A stretch of DNA of 64,000 bases from Candidatus Latescibacterota bacterium (GCA_022826515.1 JAJDUT010000114.1:5827-69826); one strand, 5' to 3'; positions 1 through 9,150 are shown, numbered from the stretch's first letter. Numbers and translations: made by a program. The notes: a model not told the origin generated them from the sequence alone.

Positions 1-1397
1 ATGATGGCCGAAAGCGCGTGGCCGTAGCCGGAATCAATGGCCGCGCGCACGGTCTTGCCCGAGCGCAACTCTTCGCGGATGCGCTCGAAGATCAGCACAT
101 TGGCGTCAACGGCCATGCCGATGGTCAGGATGATGCCGGCAATGCCGGGCAAGGTCAGCGTGGCGTGAAAACCGGCTAGGACCGCCATGATGAAAAGCAT
201 GTTGAGCAGCAGAGCGCAGTCGGCGATCAGCCCGGCCGCTCGGTAGTAGAGGACCATGAAGATCACGACCAGTACCATGCTATAGATGGCTGCGGTCTTG
301 CCTTGTTCGATGGAGTCGCGTCCCAGCGAGGGGCCGACCGTGCGGTCTTCGATGATCTCGACTTCGGCTGGTAGTGCACCGGCCCGCAGCACGATGGCGA
401 GGTCTTTGGCTTCTTCTTGGGTGCCGCTGCCGGTGATGATACCGCGACCCTCGCTGATTTTGTTTTGGATGGTCGGGGCCGAGTACACGGATTCGTCGAG
501 GACGATGGCCATGCGCTCGCCGATGTGCGAACCCGTGATGCGGCTGAAGAGCCGTACTCCTTCGTCGGTAGTCGAGAAATTGACGATGGGCTGGCCCATG
601 TACTCTACTACTTGGCCGATGGAGACAAAGGCGTCCTGAATCATGTGCCCGGTCATCTCCGGCCTTTTGCGCACCAAGTAGAGGAAGTAAAACTCATTGC
701 CCTCGGCTCCGGCGGGCTTGCTCGAAAAGAGGAATTCCACGTCTGCGGGGATGAGTTCTCGAGCTTCTGGAGTGTTGAGCAAGTTCTTGACGCGCTGCAA
801 GTCTCGGCCCGAGACCGTGAGGTCTTCTCCTGCACCGCTGAGCATGGAGGAGAGGGGGGTGCTTTCTGCTGTGGAGGAAAGGAGGAGGTCTTCTTCTTCC
901 TCTTCTTCCTCTTCTTGCGGAGCTAGCACTTGGTCGATGCGCTGGATCAAGCGGGTGCGATCCTCAGCGGGTTCGAGGAGCTGGAATTCGAGCAGCGCGG
1001 TTTGGCCCACTAGATCTTTAGCGCGTTGCACGTCTTGGACGCCGGGCAACTCGATGATGATGCGGTTTTCGCCTTGGCGCTGAATAGTCGGCTCGGCCAC
1101 CCCAAACTGATCGACGCGGTTGCGGATGACTTCCTGGGCTTGGGCGACTGCATCTTGGGCTTCCTGCTGCTCCATACCCTCGGTTTTGACCTCTAGGACG
1201 AGGTGGATGCCGCCCTGCAAATCCAGCCCCAAATTGAGCGAGCGCTTTTTCAGATCGACGAGTTGCCCGGGAGATTTTAGCTCCATGGCCTCTCGCTCGT
1301 CGTCCGCCATACTGTAAAATTCCACGCTCGGCAGCAGGTAGTACACTGCCGCGGCGATCAGTGCCACGATCAGCACGAGTCTTCGATTGCGTTTCAT
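1..1397 (-). CDS. secD: Protein translocase subunit SecD (3' end outside window)
   Basis: SecD works with SecF in the inner membrane and uses the proton-motive force to pull proteins through SecYEG in late export. The start MKRNRRLVLIVALIAA is a first membrane segment, followed by the conserved LGLDLQGGIHLVLEV, then QFGVAEPTIQRQGENRI and the C-terminal membrane domain (TAAIYSMVLVVIFMVLYYRA, AGIILTIGMAVDANVLIFER). About 465 residues are visible; the rest lies off the left edge. Oddity: around residues 160-170 the P1 region carries an almost pure glutamate run (QEEEEEEEED). Eighteen bases separate it from apbE upstream, so it is the last visible gene of a minus-strand run with the polyprenyl synthase and apbE. 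The identification is firm; completeness cannot be judged. Confidence 0.95.
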   Translation of the reverse strand, partial: MKRNRRLVLIVALIAAAVYYLLPSVEFYSMADDEREAMELKSPGQLVDLKKRSLNLGLDLQGGIHLVLEVKTEGMEQQEAQDAVAQAQEVIRNRVDQFGVAEPTIQRQGENRIIIELPGVQDVQRAKDLVGQTALLEFQLLEPAEDRTRLIQRIDQVLAPQEEEEEEEEDLLLSSTAESTPLSSMLSGAGEDLTVSGRDLQRVKNLLNTPEARELIPADVEFLFSSKPAGAEGNEFYFLYLVRKRPEMTGHMIQDAFVSIGQVVEYMGQPIVNFSTTDEGVRLFSRITGSHIGERMAIVLDESVYSAPTIQNKISEGRGIITGSGTQEEAKDLAIVLRAGALPAEVEIIEDRTVGPSLGRDSIEQGKTAAIYSMVLVVIFMVLYYRAAGLIADCALLLNMLFIMAVLAGFHATLTLPGIAGIILTIGMAVDANVLIFERIREELRSGKTVRAAIDSGYGHALSAI

Positions 1398-1415
1398 AAA
1401 TTGGTCTTTACTCCG

Positions 1416-2453
1416 CTAGTGCCGAGCACAGCCCGGCGAAGGTTTGTTGCTATTGCAAAAGCGAAAGCGGTCGCGCAGCCCGGTTGATGCCCGGTGCATG
1501 AGTTGCCCGTCTCGCGCAAAGAAAATAAAGCCCTCGACGTTCGTTAGGCCCTCGACGAGCGCGAGCCCTTGCTCAGGCCCTAAGACGAAGACCGCGGTTG
1601 ACAGAATGTCGGCGTCCAGTGCAGTCGCGGCCCACACAGTGGCGCTTATGCTAGCCCGCGCTGGATAGCCAGTCTTGGGGTCGAGCAGGTGGTGATAGCG
1701 CTCGCCTTCCCAATCAAAGTACTGCTCGTAGTCGCCCGAGGTCGCGATCGCCGCGAGCCCGAGGTCTTCTACTACTAGGTATTGCTCTGGGTCGCGCGGG
1801 TGCTGCACCCCAAAAAGCCAAGGCCGTTCGTCTGGCTTTTCGCCCCAATAGCGAATGTCGCCCCCGGCCTCAATAATCCCGGCCTCCACTTGCAACTCCT
1901 GCATGGCCGCCACGGCTTGGTCAACTGCGTAGCCTTTGGCCGCCGCCCCCAGATCCAACCGCAGTCCCGGTTTGTTGATCCGAAACGACTGGGCGGCAAC
2001 TTCCAAGCCTTCGTAGCCCACCAACGTCAGCGCCGAATCGATCTGCGCCGGAGCAGGCGGCGCTGACGCAGCGGAGAAGTCCCACAGACTCGTCAACGCC
2101 CCCACCGTGCAGTCAAAAGCTCCATCGGTCAACGCGGCGAAGTGCTGGCTGCGCGTCAAGACCGCAATCAGCCCGGTCGAGCCGCGCGTTGGGGTGAGTT
2201 GCGCCTGCTGTTCTAACCGCCGCAAGGCACCGTCCTCGCGGTAGTGGCTCATCGCCGAATCGACGCGGGCGATCGCTGCGTACGCCGCCTCTAGGTGCGG
2301 GCGAACCACTGCTTCGTCTCCGTAGAGCTTGACCGTGACGAGGGTTCCCAACAAGAAGCGGTCGGCGCGCACCGGCACGGCGGGCTGGGGCGACGGCAGA
2401 AAGTACAGGACCACGGCCAAACCGCCGACGGCCAGCAGACTGCGCTTGAGCAT
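1416..2453 (-). CDS. apbE: FAD:protein FMN transferase (ApbE family)
   Basis: ApbE enzymes attach FMN covalently to threonine residues of periplasmic or membrane flavoproteins such as Rnf/Nqr subunits, using FAD and Mg2+. The 345-residue protein begins with a hydrophobic segment (SLLAVGGLAVVLYFLP), consistent with export or anchoring; no lipobox cysteine is visible. Family features are RFLLGTLVTVKLYG near the N terminus, the MSHYREDGALRRLE motif, DLGAAAKGYAVDQ in the middle, IEAGGDIRYWG, and HHLLDPKTGYPA with DADILSTAVFVLG towards the C terminus. Length is normal for the family. It lies between the polyprenyl synthase and secD on the same strand. No flavoprotein target is visible in the window. 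Confidence 0.93.
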   Translation of the reverse strand: MLKRSLLAVGGLAVVLYFLPSPQPAVPVRADRFLLGTLVTVKLYGDEAVVRPHLEAAYAAIARVDSAMSHYREDGALRRLEQQAQLTPTRGSTGLIAVLTRSQHFAALTDGAFDCTVGALTSLWDFSAASAPPAPAQIDSALTLVGYEGLEVAAQSFRINKPGLRLDLGAAAKGYAVDQAVAAMQELQVEAGIIEAGGDIRYWGEKPDERPWLFGVQHPRDPEQYLVVEDLGLAAIATSGDYEQYFDWEGERYHHLLDPKTGYPARASISATVWAATALDADILSTAVFVLGPEQGLALVEGLTNVEGFIFFARDGQLMHRASTGLRDRFRFCNSNKPSPGCARH

Positions 2454-2465
2454 GGGCTGGTCGCG

Positions 2466-3434
2466 TCAATTGCTGCGTTCGACGACGAGCTGCACGGCTC
2501 GTTCTAGCGCGGAGCGGGCCGGGGATGGGGCCAGTACTTTTAGGCATTGCTGAGCTTGGGCGGCGTATTCGTGTGCGGTCTCGGTGGCGGCGGCGACTCC
2601 TCGGTACTCTTCGACAAAGGCCACGATCTGCGCCCATTCGGCTTCGTCTTTGTCGGGCCGGGTCAAAAGGGCCTCCATCTCGGCCCGCGCCGCTGAAGGG
2701 GCTTGCTGTAAGGCGCGTATCAATGGCAAGGTGATCTTGCCTTCGCGCAGGTCGTGTCCGACGGGCTTGCCCATGGTCGCCTGATCGCTGGTGAGGTCGA
2801 GGATGTCGTCGGCGACTTGGAAGGCGCGGCCGAGCGATTCTCCGTAGCGCCCCATAGATTGCACGATCTCGTCTGATGCGCCGGCGAGAATCGCGCCAAT
2901 CCGCGCTGCGGCCGAGATCAGGGAAGCCGTTTTGTCGCTGACCATGGCAAAATACGACTCTTCGCGCGTGTCGCACTGAGTGCCGATCTGGATTTCAAAA
3001 ATTTCGCCTATGCTCAGCCGCTCGGTGGCGTGCGCGACTGCGCTTAGGACCTGCAGATTGCCGATCTCGATCAGCAGGCGCAGGGCGCGTGCGAGCAGAA
3101 AGTCGCCCATGAGTACGGCGATCTGCCCGGTCCAACGCTCGTTGACCGTATCGCGGCCCCGGCGCACGGTTGCTGAATCTACTACGTCGTCGTGCGCCAT
3201 GGTGGCGGCGTGAATCATTTCGACGGCTACAGCCGTGTCGATTAGCTGTTCGTTCCAGCGGCCAGACGCTTTAGCCACGAGCAGGATGAGGGCCGGCCGG
3301 AGGCGCTTGCCCTTGAGCGTGGCCATGTAGCGGGCAATGACGTGGACCAACTCGACATCGGCATTGAGTTCGGCGTTGAGCCGCTTTTCAAACCGGACCA
3401 GTTCTTGATCGATCAGACCTATACAGGGATCCAT
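2466..3434 (-). CDS. Trans-polyprenyl diphosphate synthase
   Basis: Catalyses head-to-tail condensation of isopentenyl diphosphate to make the long isoprenoid chain of quinones (IspB/HepT type). The 322-residue protein has GKRLRPAL near residue 42, the first aspartate-rich motif DDVVD at residues 82-86 followed by RRGRDTVNERW, the second aspartate motif DDILD and the MGKPVGHDLREGKITLPLI segment that follows it. It starts the minus-strand run to apbE and secD; the 12-base gap to apbE suggests co-transcription. Chain length (octaprenyl, nonaprenyl and so on) cannot be read with confidence, so no gene symbol is given. A divergent gene lies upstream. Confidence 0.92.
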   Translation of the reverse strand: MDPCIGLIDQELVRFEKRLNAELNADVELVHVIARYMATLKGKRLRPALILLVAKASGRWNEQLIDTAVAVEMIHAATMAHDDVVDSATVRRGRDTVNERWTGQIAVLMGDFLLARALRLLIEIGNLQVLSAVAHATERLSIGEIFEIQIGTQCDTREESYFAMVSDKTASLISAAARIGAILAGASDEIVQSMGRYGESLGRAFQVADDILDLTSDQATMGKPVGHDLREGKITLPLIRALQQAPSAARAEMEALLTRPDKDEAEWAQIVAFVEEYRGVAAATETAHEYAAQAQQCLKVLAPSPARSALERAVQLVVERSN

Positions 3435-3483
3435 GAGAAAGGCATCTGTCGAAATTAAATCGCTAAATAAATAGAAAATTTAG

Positions 3484-3512
3484 AAGCTAAGTATTGAAAA
3501 TATGCCTGTCAA
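3484..3512 (-). promoter_or_regulatory. Candidate promoter for the polyprenyl synthase-apbE-secD run
   Basis: Read on the minus strand there is a perfect TTGACA (3507-3512), a 17-base spacer and TAGCTT (3484-3489), about 50 bases before the ATG at 3434. The -35 is ideal and the -10 is poor, so this is only a candidate. Confidence 0.35.
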
Positions 3513-3594
3513 TCTATGCACAGAGTGCTGGCAATGGATTGATTTCGCTCTATGGCTTATACTTGTCGCTTCATTGCAACACGGGGAGACCGCT

Positions 3595-4779
3595 ATGAAA
3601 ATTACTCAGATCAAGACTTATTTGATGCAGTGTGCGCCTCCGCAGGCGAGTGGTTGGTCGGCGCGCAACTGGCTCTTCGTCAAGGTCGAGACCGACGCCG
3701 GCATCTACGGCGTGGGCGAGGCCTCGGGCTGGCCGCGCGTGGTCGAAACGGCCATCCACGATCTAACGCCTTTGATGATCGGCGAAGACCCGTTTCACAT
3801 CGAGCGGCTGTGGGGCAAGATGCAGGTGGCGATGATGGGCCACGGCATGACCGGCATCGTCGGCTCTGGTGCCATGACCGGCATTGAGATGGCCTTGTGG
3901 GACATCAAGGGCAAGGCCCTCGGGCAGCCGGTGTGGAATCTCTTGGGCGGCAAAATGCGCGACCGGGTGCGGGTCTATGCCCATGCGCACGAGACAGAGC
4001 GGGCGCGCGCCTTGGTCGATCAGGGCTATACGGCGATCAAGACCGGGGGAATCAACAACTGCGTTGAGACGGTCGCCGCCATCCGCAAGGAAGTCGGCAG
4101 CGAGGTGGATATCATGGTCGATGTCCACGGGCCGCCTTGGTTGACGACGCGCGACGCCATTGCCTTGGGGCATGCGCTTGAAGATTACGACCTGCTATTT
4201 TACGAAGATCCAGTAGCTCCTGAAAACATCGACGCCCTCGCTCGGGTTGCCGACGCCGTAGATATTCCCATTGCCGCGGGAGAACGCCACGCCACTATTT
4301 GGGGCGTAAAAGAGCTGATTGAGCGCGAAATCATTGATGTGGTACAGCCGGATACGGGCCGCGCTGGGGGTCTGTCGCAGATGAAGAAGATCGCCGCTAT
4401 GGCCGAGGCGCACTACTGCACGATGGCTCCGCACGACGGCTCGTTGGGGCCGGTGGCGGAAATGGCGGCTGTCCACCTAATGGTCACGCTGCCCAATTTC
4501 CTGATCTTGGAGCACCTAGCCGACGATGTGCCGCAGCGCTACGAGGTGATGACAGGTCAGCCTGAAGTGATCGATAGCCATATCGCGGTGCCGGATGCGC
4601 CCGGGCTGGGCGTGGATTTGGTCGAGGAGGCGATTGCCCAATACCCATCGCAGGGCAATATCGCCGCTCCAGATACGAGCTATGACTATCAATACGTCCA
4701 GGCGCGGGTTGGGCGGTCGCTGTGGCTCAGCGAACGGGAAACGCCGCCGCCGGACTATCGGCCAGGCGAAATCTACTAG
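3595..4779 (+). CDS. Mandelate racemase/muconate lactonizing family protein, probable sugar-acid dehydratase
   Basis: An enolase-superfamily enzyme of the mandelate racemase/galactonate dehydratase type, probably dehydrating an aldonic or other sugar acid. From the ATG at 3595 it has 394 residues. Predicted Mg2+ ligands are D176 (MVDVHG), E204 (FYEDP) and E230 (AAGERHA); H280 (MAPHDG) fits the catalytic histidine and K149 (AIKTGG) the opposite face. The frame is open upstream to 3502, but 3595 is chosen because it follows a GGGGAGA ribosome site and gives the usual family start MKITQIKTYL. It stands alone, divergent from the polyprenyl synthase. The substrate cannot be named from sequence. 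Confidence 0.88.
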   Translation: MKITQIKTYLMQCAPPQASGWSARNWLFVKVETDAGIYGVGEASGWPRVVETAIHDLTPLMIGEDPFHIERLWGKMQVAMMGHGMTGIVGSGAMTGIEMALWDIKGKALGQPVWNLLGGKMRDRVRVYAHAHETERARALVDQGYTAIKTGGINNCVETVAAIRKEVGSEVDIMVDVHGPPWLTTRDAIALGHALEDYDLLFYEDPVAPENIDALARVADAVDIPIAAGERHATIWGVKELIEREIIDVVQPDTGRAGGLSQMKKIAAMAEAHYCTMAPHDGSLGPVAEMAAVHLMVTLPNFLILEHLADDVPQRYEVMTGQPEVIDSHIAVPDAPGLGVDLVEEAIAQYPSQGNIAAPDTSYDYQYVQARVGRSLWLSERETPPPDYRPGEIY

Positions 4780-5048
4780 GCGTACAGCTTACCGAGGTTG
4801 AAAATGCCTTGGGGGTCGAGGGAATGCTTGAGCATCTGATTCATGTGCGCCGCGCCGGCGCTGAGCGGGGTAAAGGCGTCTTCGTTGTGTTCGTCGGCTG
4901 CAAAGCGCCAGCCGATGGCATGGTAGCGCGCGGCGGTGCGATGCAAATGCGCGGCTTGGGTGGCCACAGGCAACAATGCCCACAGCAAGCCGCCGGCCCA
5001 GTCCAGTCCCCAGCGGCTCAGCCCCTCGGCCTCTAGCGCTTTTGTCCG
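4776..5048 (-). pseudogene. Remnant of glcE, glycolate oxidase FAD-binding subunit (C-terminal fragment)
   Basis: Reading the minus strand from just after the rpmB stop gives about 90 codons ending in a stop at 4776, with no proper start codon. The translation aligns with the C terminus of GlcE: RWGLDWAGGLLWALLP corresponds to the family's DWGGALRWL segment, and FTPLSAGAAHMNQMLK plus SLDPQGIFNLGKLYA to its FAPLSAPLF...LDPCGVFNPGRMYA end. The FAD-binding domain is absent; rpmB occupies the place where it should be. I read this as a deletion scar that left the 3' end of a glycolate oxidase gene beside rpmB. Any translation would be incidental. Confidence 0.75.
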
Positions 5049-5049
5049 C

Positions 5050-5277
5050 TCAGACCTTGATCCCGTTTTCTTTCAGGAACTGATGGACGCCTTTTTTGTT
5101 TAAGGTACGTAGGGCACGGGCGGTTAGGCGGAGGGTGACGGTGCGGTTTTCCTCGGGAATGAAGATGCGCTTTTTGATGAGATTAGGCTGTTGGACGCGC
5201 TTGGTTTTGCGCTGCGAGTGACTGACGCTGTTGCCAACTAGGCCCTTAACGTTGGTCAGGCTGCATTGTCTGGCCAT
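5050..5277 (-). CDS. rpmB: 50S ribosomal protein L28
   Basis: A 75-residue basic protein of the large ribosomal subunit. MARQCSLTNVKGLVGNSVSHS matches the L28 N terminus, and KRIFIPEENRTVTLRLTARALRTLNKKGV the conserved core. The start follows GGGAGG at 8 bases. It is monocistronic as far as can be seen: the region downstream holds only the glcE remnant, and a strong-looking promoter lies upstream (5305-5333). Length is normal for L28. Confidence 0.95.
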   Translation of the reverse strand: MARQCSLTNVKGLVGNSVSHSQRKTKRVQQPNLIKKRIFIPEENRTVTLRLTARALRTLNKKGVHQFLKENGIKV

Positions 5278-5304
5278 GAGTGCCTCCCTGTTAAGAAACT
5301 ATAA

Positions 5305-5333
5305 AACATAGCGGCACTAAGCCGATAAGTCAA
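5305..5333 (-). promoter_or_regulatory. Probable sigma-70-type promoter of rpmB
   Basis: On the minus strand: TTGACT (5328-5333), 17-base spacer, TATGTT (5305-5310), about 28 bases before the rpmB start. The hexamers and spacing are close to the vegetative consensus, fitting a highly expressed ribosomal gene. Confidence 0.6.
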
Positions 5334-5424
5334 GGTGAGATGCTCTTGACAAAAAGAGGGCTTGGAATGACCTTAAAAGTGCCAATCACCATGATCCAAT
5401 GACCAATCCCATCCATACCACTTT

Positions 5425-8400
5425 ATGAGATTCAAATGCTGTTTTTGGGTGCTCGTGCTTTTTTGCGGGAGTGCGGCCACGGCAGAATTGCGCGTAAGCG
5501 AACAGACGCCACAGCGCCTGCGGTTGGTTTGGCTCCCCGAGGGCCGAGAATTGGAGCAGGGGCGCGGTGCCTTGATCGGCGTCCCAACCGACGGACAGGT
5601 TCGCTTGGAACTGGTCGAAGCCCGCGTAGCGCGGACGGAGCGCGCCGCTGAAGACGACGCGCCCACGCCCGGTCCGGTATTTCTCGGCGAAAGCGGTTTT
5701 GTGCGTCGCCAGCGCGTCGTTCCGGTGGCGTTTGCCCCGCTCGTTGAAGCGGATGGAACGCGGACTCTGTACGATCGCATCGTCGTTGACCTGCACGTGA
5801 CCGGTAGCAGCGGCTCTCGCGTTGCCGATCCTTGGGGCGAAGCATTCTACCGAGGGTTGCTCGTCAATCCCGAGCAAGCCAAGAATTGGCGATTGCCGCC
5901 CGAAAGGCGGCCGGCTCGCAAAGCCGCGTTGCAGGAAGGGACTTGGCTGCGAATCTCCGTCGCGGAAGAGGGGATCTACAGGATATCGGGAGCCGACTTA
6001 GAGGCCGCTGGGGTCGCAATCGGCGACGTCAATCCAGCGAGTTTGCGCCTGTACTACGGCGGCGGTAACGCCTTGCCCATCGACGAGATAAACCCGCCCC
6101 AAGCCCTGCGGGAAGTGGGCTTAGTCGTGGAAGACGAGGGCGATGGCCGCTTAGACGCGGACGACTTCGTCTTGTTTTGGGCCGAGCCGGTCAGCCGCTG
6201 GGAATACGTTCCGGCCAGCCGCTTGTTTCAGTATCGGCACAATGTTTACACGCACGAGAACGCGTACTGGCTGGGTTTCGGCGGTGGAGGCGAGGGGCGG
6301 CGGGCCGAGCAAAGAAGCGGTGCTCTGGTGGAGTCCGATCCGCCGCAGCCCACGAGCTATCGGGAGCGAATCCACGAGGAAGCCGAGCAGTTCGTCCTCA
6401 ACCAGCTCGTAGGCATCAAATCCGGCTACACTTGGTACTGGGAGGACTTTCGCGGCAATGCGCGCAATTTCCCGATAGTGGTGCGGCAGGCCGCCCCCGA
6501 TCCGGTGGCTGTGCGGTTGGGCTTTATCGGGGTGCCTGGGACACAGCCGCGTTTTTCGGTGCGCTGGAACGAAGAGACCATTGGAACAGCGGCTTTTGCA
6601 ATCCCGGCGCGATCGGGCCAGATGCCGGTTACATCCGATACGTTGTGGGCGACGCGAGGAGCACAGGAAGGGCTGAACCACTTGGGAATTTTTCACTCCG
6701 GCAATCCGTCTCGCTTCGATTGGTACGAAGTGGAGTACAGCCGGGGCTTGGTCGCCGAGCGCGGCGAGTTGCTCTTCACCTATCCGCTGACGGGCACCAC
6801 GCAATTTCGCCTCGCGGGTTTTGCCGACGAGCAGCCGCGCATCTTTGAGGTGTCTGCGGGGTTGGCCGAGATCGTGGACTTCGAGTACGATGCACAAGCC
6901 GGGACGGTAATTTTTCAGGATCGGCCCGGGGATGTGCCGCGTCATTACGCAGTAGGCGGCCCGGCTGCTTGGAAGCGACCAATGCGCATTGAGCTCGACT
7001 GGCCCGGCGATTTGACGACTAGGAGCCGGGGGGCCGATTGGGTGGCGATTTACCACCGCGATTTTCGCGCTGCGGCCGAGCGCTTGGCCCAATGGCGGGC
7101 GGAAGACAACCGCTTTGGGCCGCCCCTGCGGACGGCGGCTATCGACGTCCAAGACATCTACGACGAATTTTCCGGCGGCCTTTTAGACCCGGCGGCGCTC
7201 CGCAATTTTCTCGCGTACGCGGCCGAGCACTGGGATCCCGCGCCGCTATTTGTGGCCTTGATCGGCGATGGCTCGTACGATTACAAAAACAACTCAGCCC
7301 TCAGTCAGGGCAATTGGATCCCGCCGTTCCAAGACGGCGACAGCACGTACGACGAGTGGTACACGCGCGTGGTGGGTGGCGATTTGTACCCCGACATGGC
7401 CGTTGGGCGGCTGACGGTGCAGACGGCAGCCGAGGCCGACGTGGTCGTCGATAAAATCATCGCCTACGACCGCACACCCGAAGTGGGGCCTTGGCAGAGC
7501 CGACAGGCATTAGTCTCGGACGACTTGCTCAATCGAGACGCGCCGCACAAGGTCGAATCTTATTTCATCCGCGACAGCGAATACATGGCCCGCAACATCC
7601 TGCCCAATTCGCTGGATTTGATCAAGCTCTACATCGCCCAATTTCCCTTAGAGGGACGAGAGAAACCTCGGGCCCGCGACGAGTTTATTCGGCTCTTCAA
7701 CGAGGGTGCGCTCACTGTGACTTATTTGGGGCACGGCAGCCTTAACGTGCTGGCCCACGAGAGCATGTTTTTGCTGGCTCGCGATTTGGACAAACTCAAC
7801 AACGGTGCTCGTTTGCCCCTGTTCTACACGGCTGCGAGTCAAGTTGGGGTGTTCGACGATCCAGTGCGTCTCTCCTTGCCCGAAGCGCTGCTGAAGAAGG
7901 AAGACGGGGGCGTGATCGGCATGATTTGCGCGACCCGGGTGGGGTATCACGACAGCAATGTCCATTTAGCCAATCAGTTCTACTGGCAGATGTACCACAC
8001 TGGACGAGAGCACGTGCCGATCGGGCTAGCCCTTTTTGAGGCAAAACTCTTGCTGTTGCCGCATTACGTTCCCAGCGGCAAGACCACCTTTCGCAATGTT
8101 CAGCGCTACTCGCTTTTTGGCGACCCGGCAACGCGCTTGGCGATGCCGCGCTTTCAGGTGCAGATCGATGCGGCTGACTCGCTCCGCGCTCTCGGTGAAG
8201 TAGCCATCGCCGGCCAAGTCCTCGACGCCGCAGGTGCGCCAGCCACTGCTTATGCGGGCCAAGTGTGGTTGCAGGCTTTTGATTCGAGTGAAGAGAGCGA
8301 CTTGGAGGGTTATACGTACCAGCAGACCGGTGCCCCCATTTTTCGCGGTCGCTTTCCTGTAGCCGAGGGCCGCTTCCGCGCCGCGTTTCGGGTGCCTAAA

Positions 8401-9141
8401 GACATTACGTATGGCGGAGAAAACGGCCGCATCAGCGCCTACGTCTGGAGCGATGATCGCCCGGCGGCCTTTGGCGCGGTGGATAGACTGGTGCTGGCGG
8501 GCACGGCTGAAGGGGTGGAAACGGATGTGGAGGGGCCGGAAATTTCCCTGCGCTTCGAGGGAGCCAAAGGCAGCACGATTCCGCGGCAGACGGTGTTGTT
8601 GGCCTCGATTGCAGATCCCAGCGGCATCAATATCACCGGAGAGACCGGGCACGAAATCGAGCTGGCCATTGACGATGAGCTATTCACCTTGACGGAGCTC
8701 TACAGCGTGCAAGGTGGGGATTATCGGCAGGGCGTGATCGAATTTCCCCTGCCCGAATTGGAGACCGGCAAACGCGAAATCCGCCTGAAGGCTTGGGACA
8801 ACTTCAACAATTCGTCGCGTGAGACCGTGGTCGTCACGGTTGGAGACGACGAAGGCGATGCGAGCCTTGCCAGCGTCCTATTTTACCCGAATCCCATGCG
8901 CGACAGCGGCTACTTCACGTATGAGCTAGCAGACGAGATGCGCACGGTGCAGATAGAGGTCTTTTCGCTGGCCGGGCGGCTGATAGAGCGGCTAGACGGG
9001 CAGACGCGCGCTGGCTACAACCAAGTGCTTTGGACGCCGCCGACGGGTTTGGCCAATGGCGCGTATATTTATCGAATAGAAGCCGAGCGGGAAAGCGGGG
9101 CTGCGGTCGCGCGCCGCGCCGTCTTGCAGGTCGCCAAGTGA
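5425..9141 (+). CDS. porU: PorU-like type IX secretion C25 family protein, catalytic Cys replaced by Ser
   Basis: In the T9SS, PorU is the gingipain-family (C25) sortase that removes the C-terminal signal from cargo at the cell surface. This 1238-residue protein has an N-terminal signal (FWVLVLFCGSAATA), a long beta-rich region, and a C25 domain: LIGDGSYDYKN, PDMAVGRLTV, the His motif YLGHGS (H770) and GGVIGMICATRVGY. At the expected nucleophile position (family TATCE followed by FDDP) it reads TAASQVGVFDDP, with Ser at 805. It ends in a FlgD/T9SS-like domain (LFYPNPMRDSG ... GLANGAYIYRIEA), itself resembling a sorting signal. porV follows 131 bases downstream. It may be an inactive or serine-type relative of PorU; the family call is firm, the activity is not. 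Confidence 0.85.
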   Translation: MRFKCCFWVLVLFCGSAATAELRVSEQTPQRLRLVWLPEGRELEQGRGALIGVPTDGQVRLELVEARVARTERAAEDDAPTPGPVFLGESGFVRRQRVVPVAFAPLVEADGTRTLYDRIVVDLHVTGSSGSRVADPWGEAFYRGLLVNPEQAKNWRLPPERRPARKAALQEGTWLRISVAEEGIYRISGADLEAAGVAIGDVNPASLRLYYGGGNALPIDEINPPQALREVGLVVEDEGDGRLDADDFVLFWAEPVSRWEYVPASRLFQYRHNVYTHENAYWLGFGGGGEGRRAEQRSGALVESDPPQPTSYRERIHEEAEQFVLNQLVGIKSGYTWYWEDFRGNARNFPIVVRQAAPDPVAVRLGFIGVPGTQPRFSVRWNEETIGTAAFAIPARSGQMPVTSDTLWATRGAQEGLNHLGIFHSGNPSRFDWYEVEYSRGLVAERGELLFTYPLTGTTQFRLAGFADEQPRIFEVSAGLAEIVDFEYDAQAGTVIFQDRPGDVPRHYAVGGPAAWKRPMRIELDWPGDLTTRSRGADWVAIYHRDFRAAAERLAQWRAEDNRFGPPLRTAAIDVQDIYDEFSGGLLDPAALRNFLAYAAEHWDPAPLFVALIGDGSYDYKNNSALSQGNWIPPFQDGDSTYDEWYTRVVGGDLYPDMAVGRLTVQTAAEADVVVDKIIAYDRTPEVGPWQSRQALVSDDLLNRDAPHKVESYFIRDSEYMARNILPNSLDLIKLYIAQFPLEGREKPRARDEFIRLFNEGALTVTYLGHGSLNVLAHESMFLLARDLDKLNNGARLPLFYTAASQVGVFDDPVRLSLPEALLKKEDGGVIGMICATRVGYHDSNVHLANQFYWQMYHTGREHVPIGLALFEAKLLLLPHYVPSGKTTFRNVQRYSLFGDPATRLAMPRFQVQIDAADSLRALGEVAIAGQVLDAAGAPATAYAGQVWLQAFDSSEESDLEGYTYQQTGAPIFRGRFPVAEGRFRAAFRVPKDITYGGENGRISAYVWSDDRPAAFGAVDRLVLAGTAEGVETDVEGPEISLRFEGAKGSTIPRQTVLLASIADPSGINITGETGHEIELAIDDELFTLTELYSVQGGDYRQGVIEFPLPELETGKREIRLKAWDNFNNSSRETVVVTVGDDEGDASLASVLFYPNPMRDSGYFTYELADEMRTVQIEVFSLAGRLIERLDGQTRAGYNQVLWTPPTGLANGAYIYRIEAERESGAAVARRAVLQVAK

Positions 9142-9150
9142 GCATGTGGT

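Noticed and set aside
286..1317. Plus-strand open frames of up to 169 codons across 286-1317
   Set aside because: They are antisense to secD, whose reading frame is conserved throughout; their residue composition is typical of GC-rich shadow frames.
5386..7152. Minus-strand open frames up to 333 codons opposite the porU-like gene
   Set aside because: They are shadows of a gene with clear C25 and T9SS motifs; no recognisable domain or start site.
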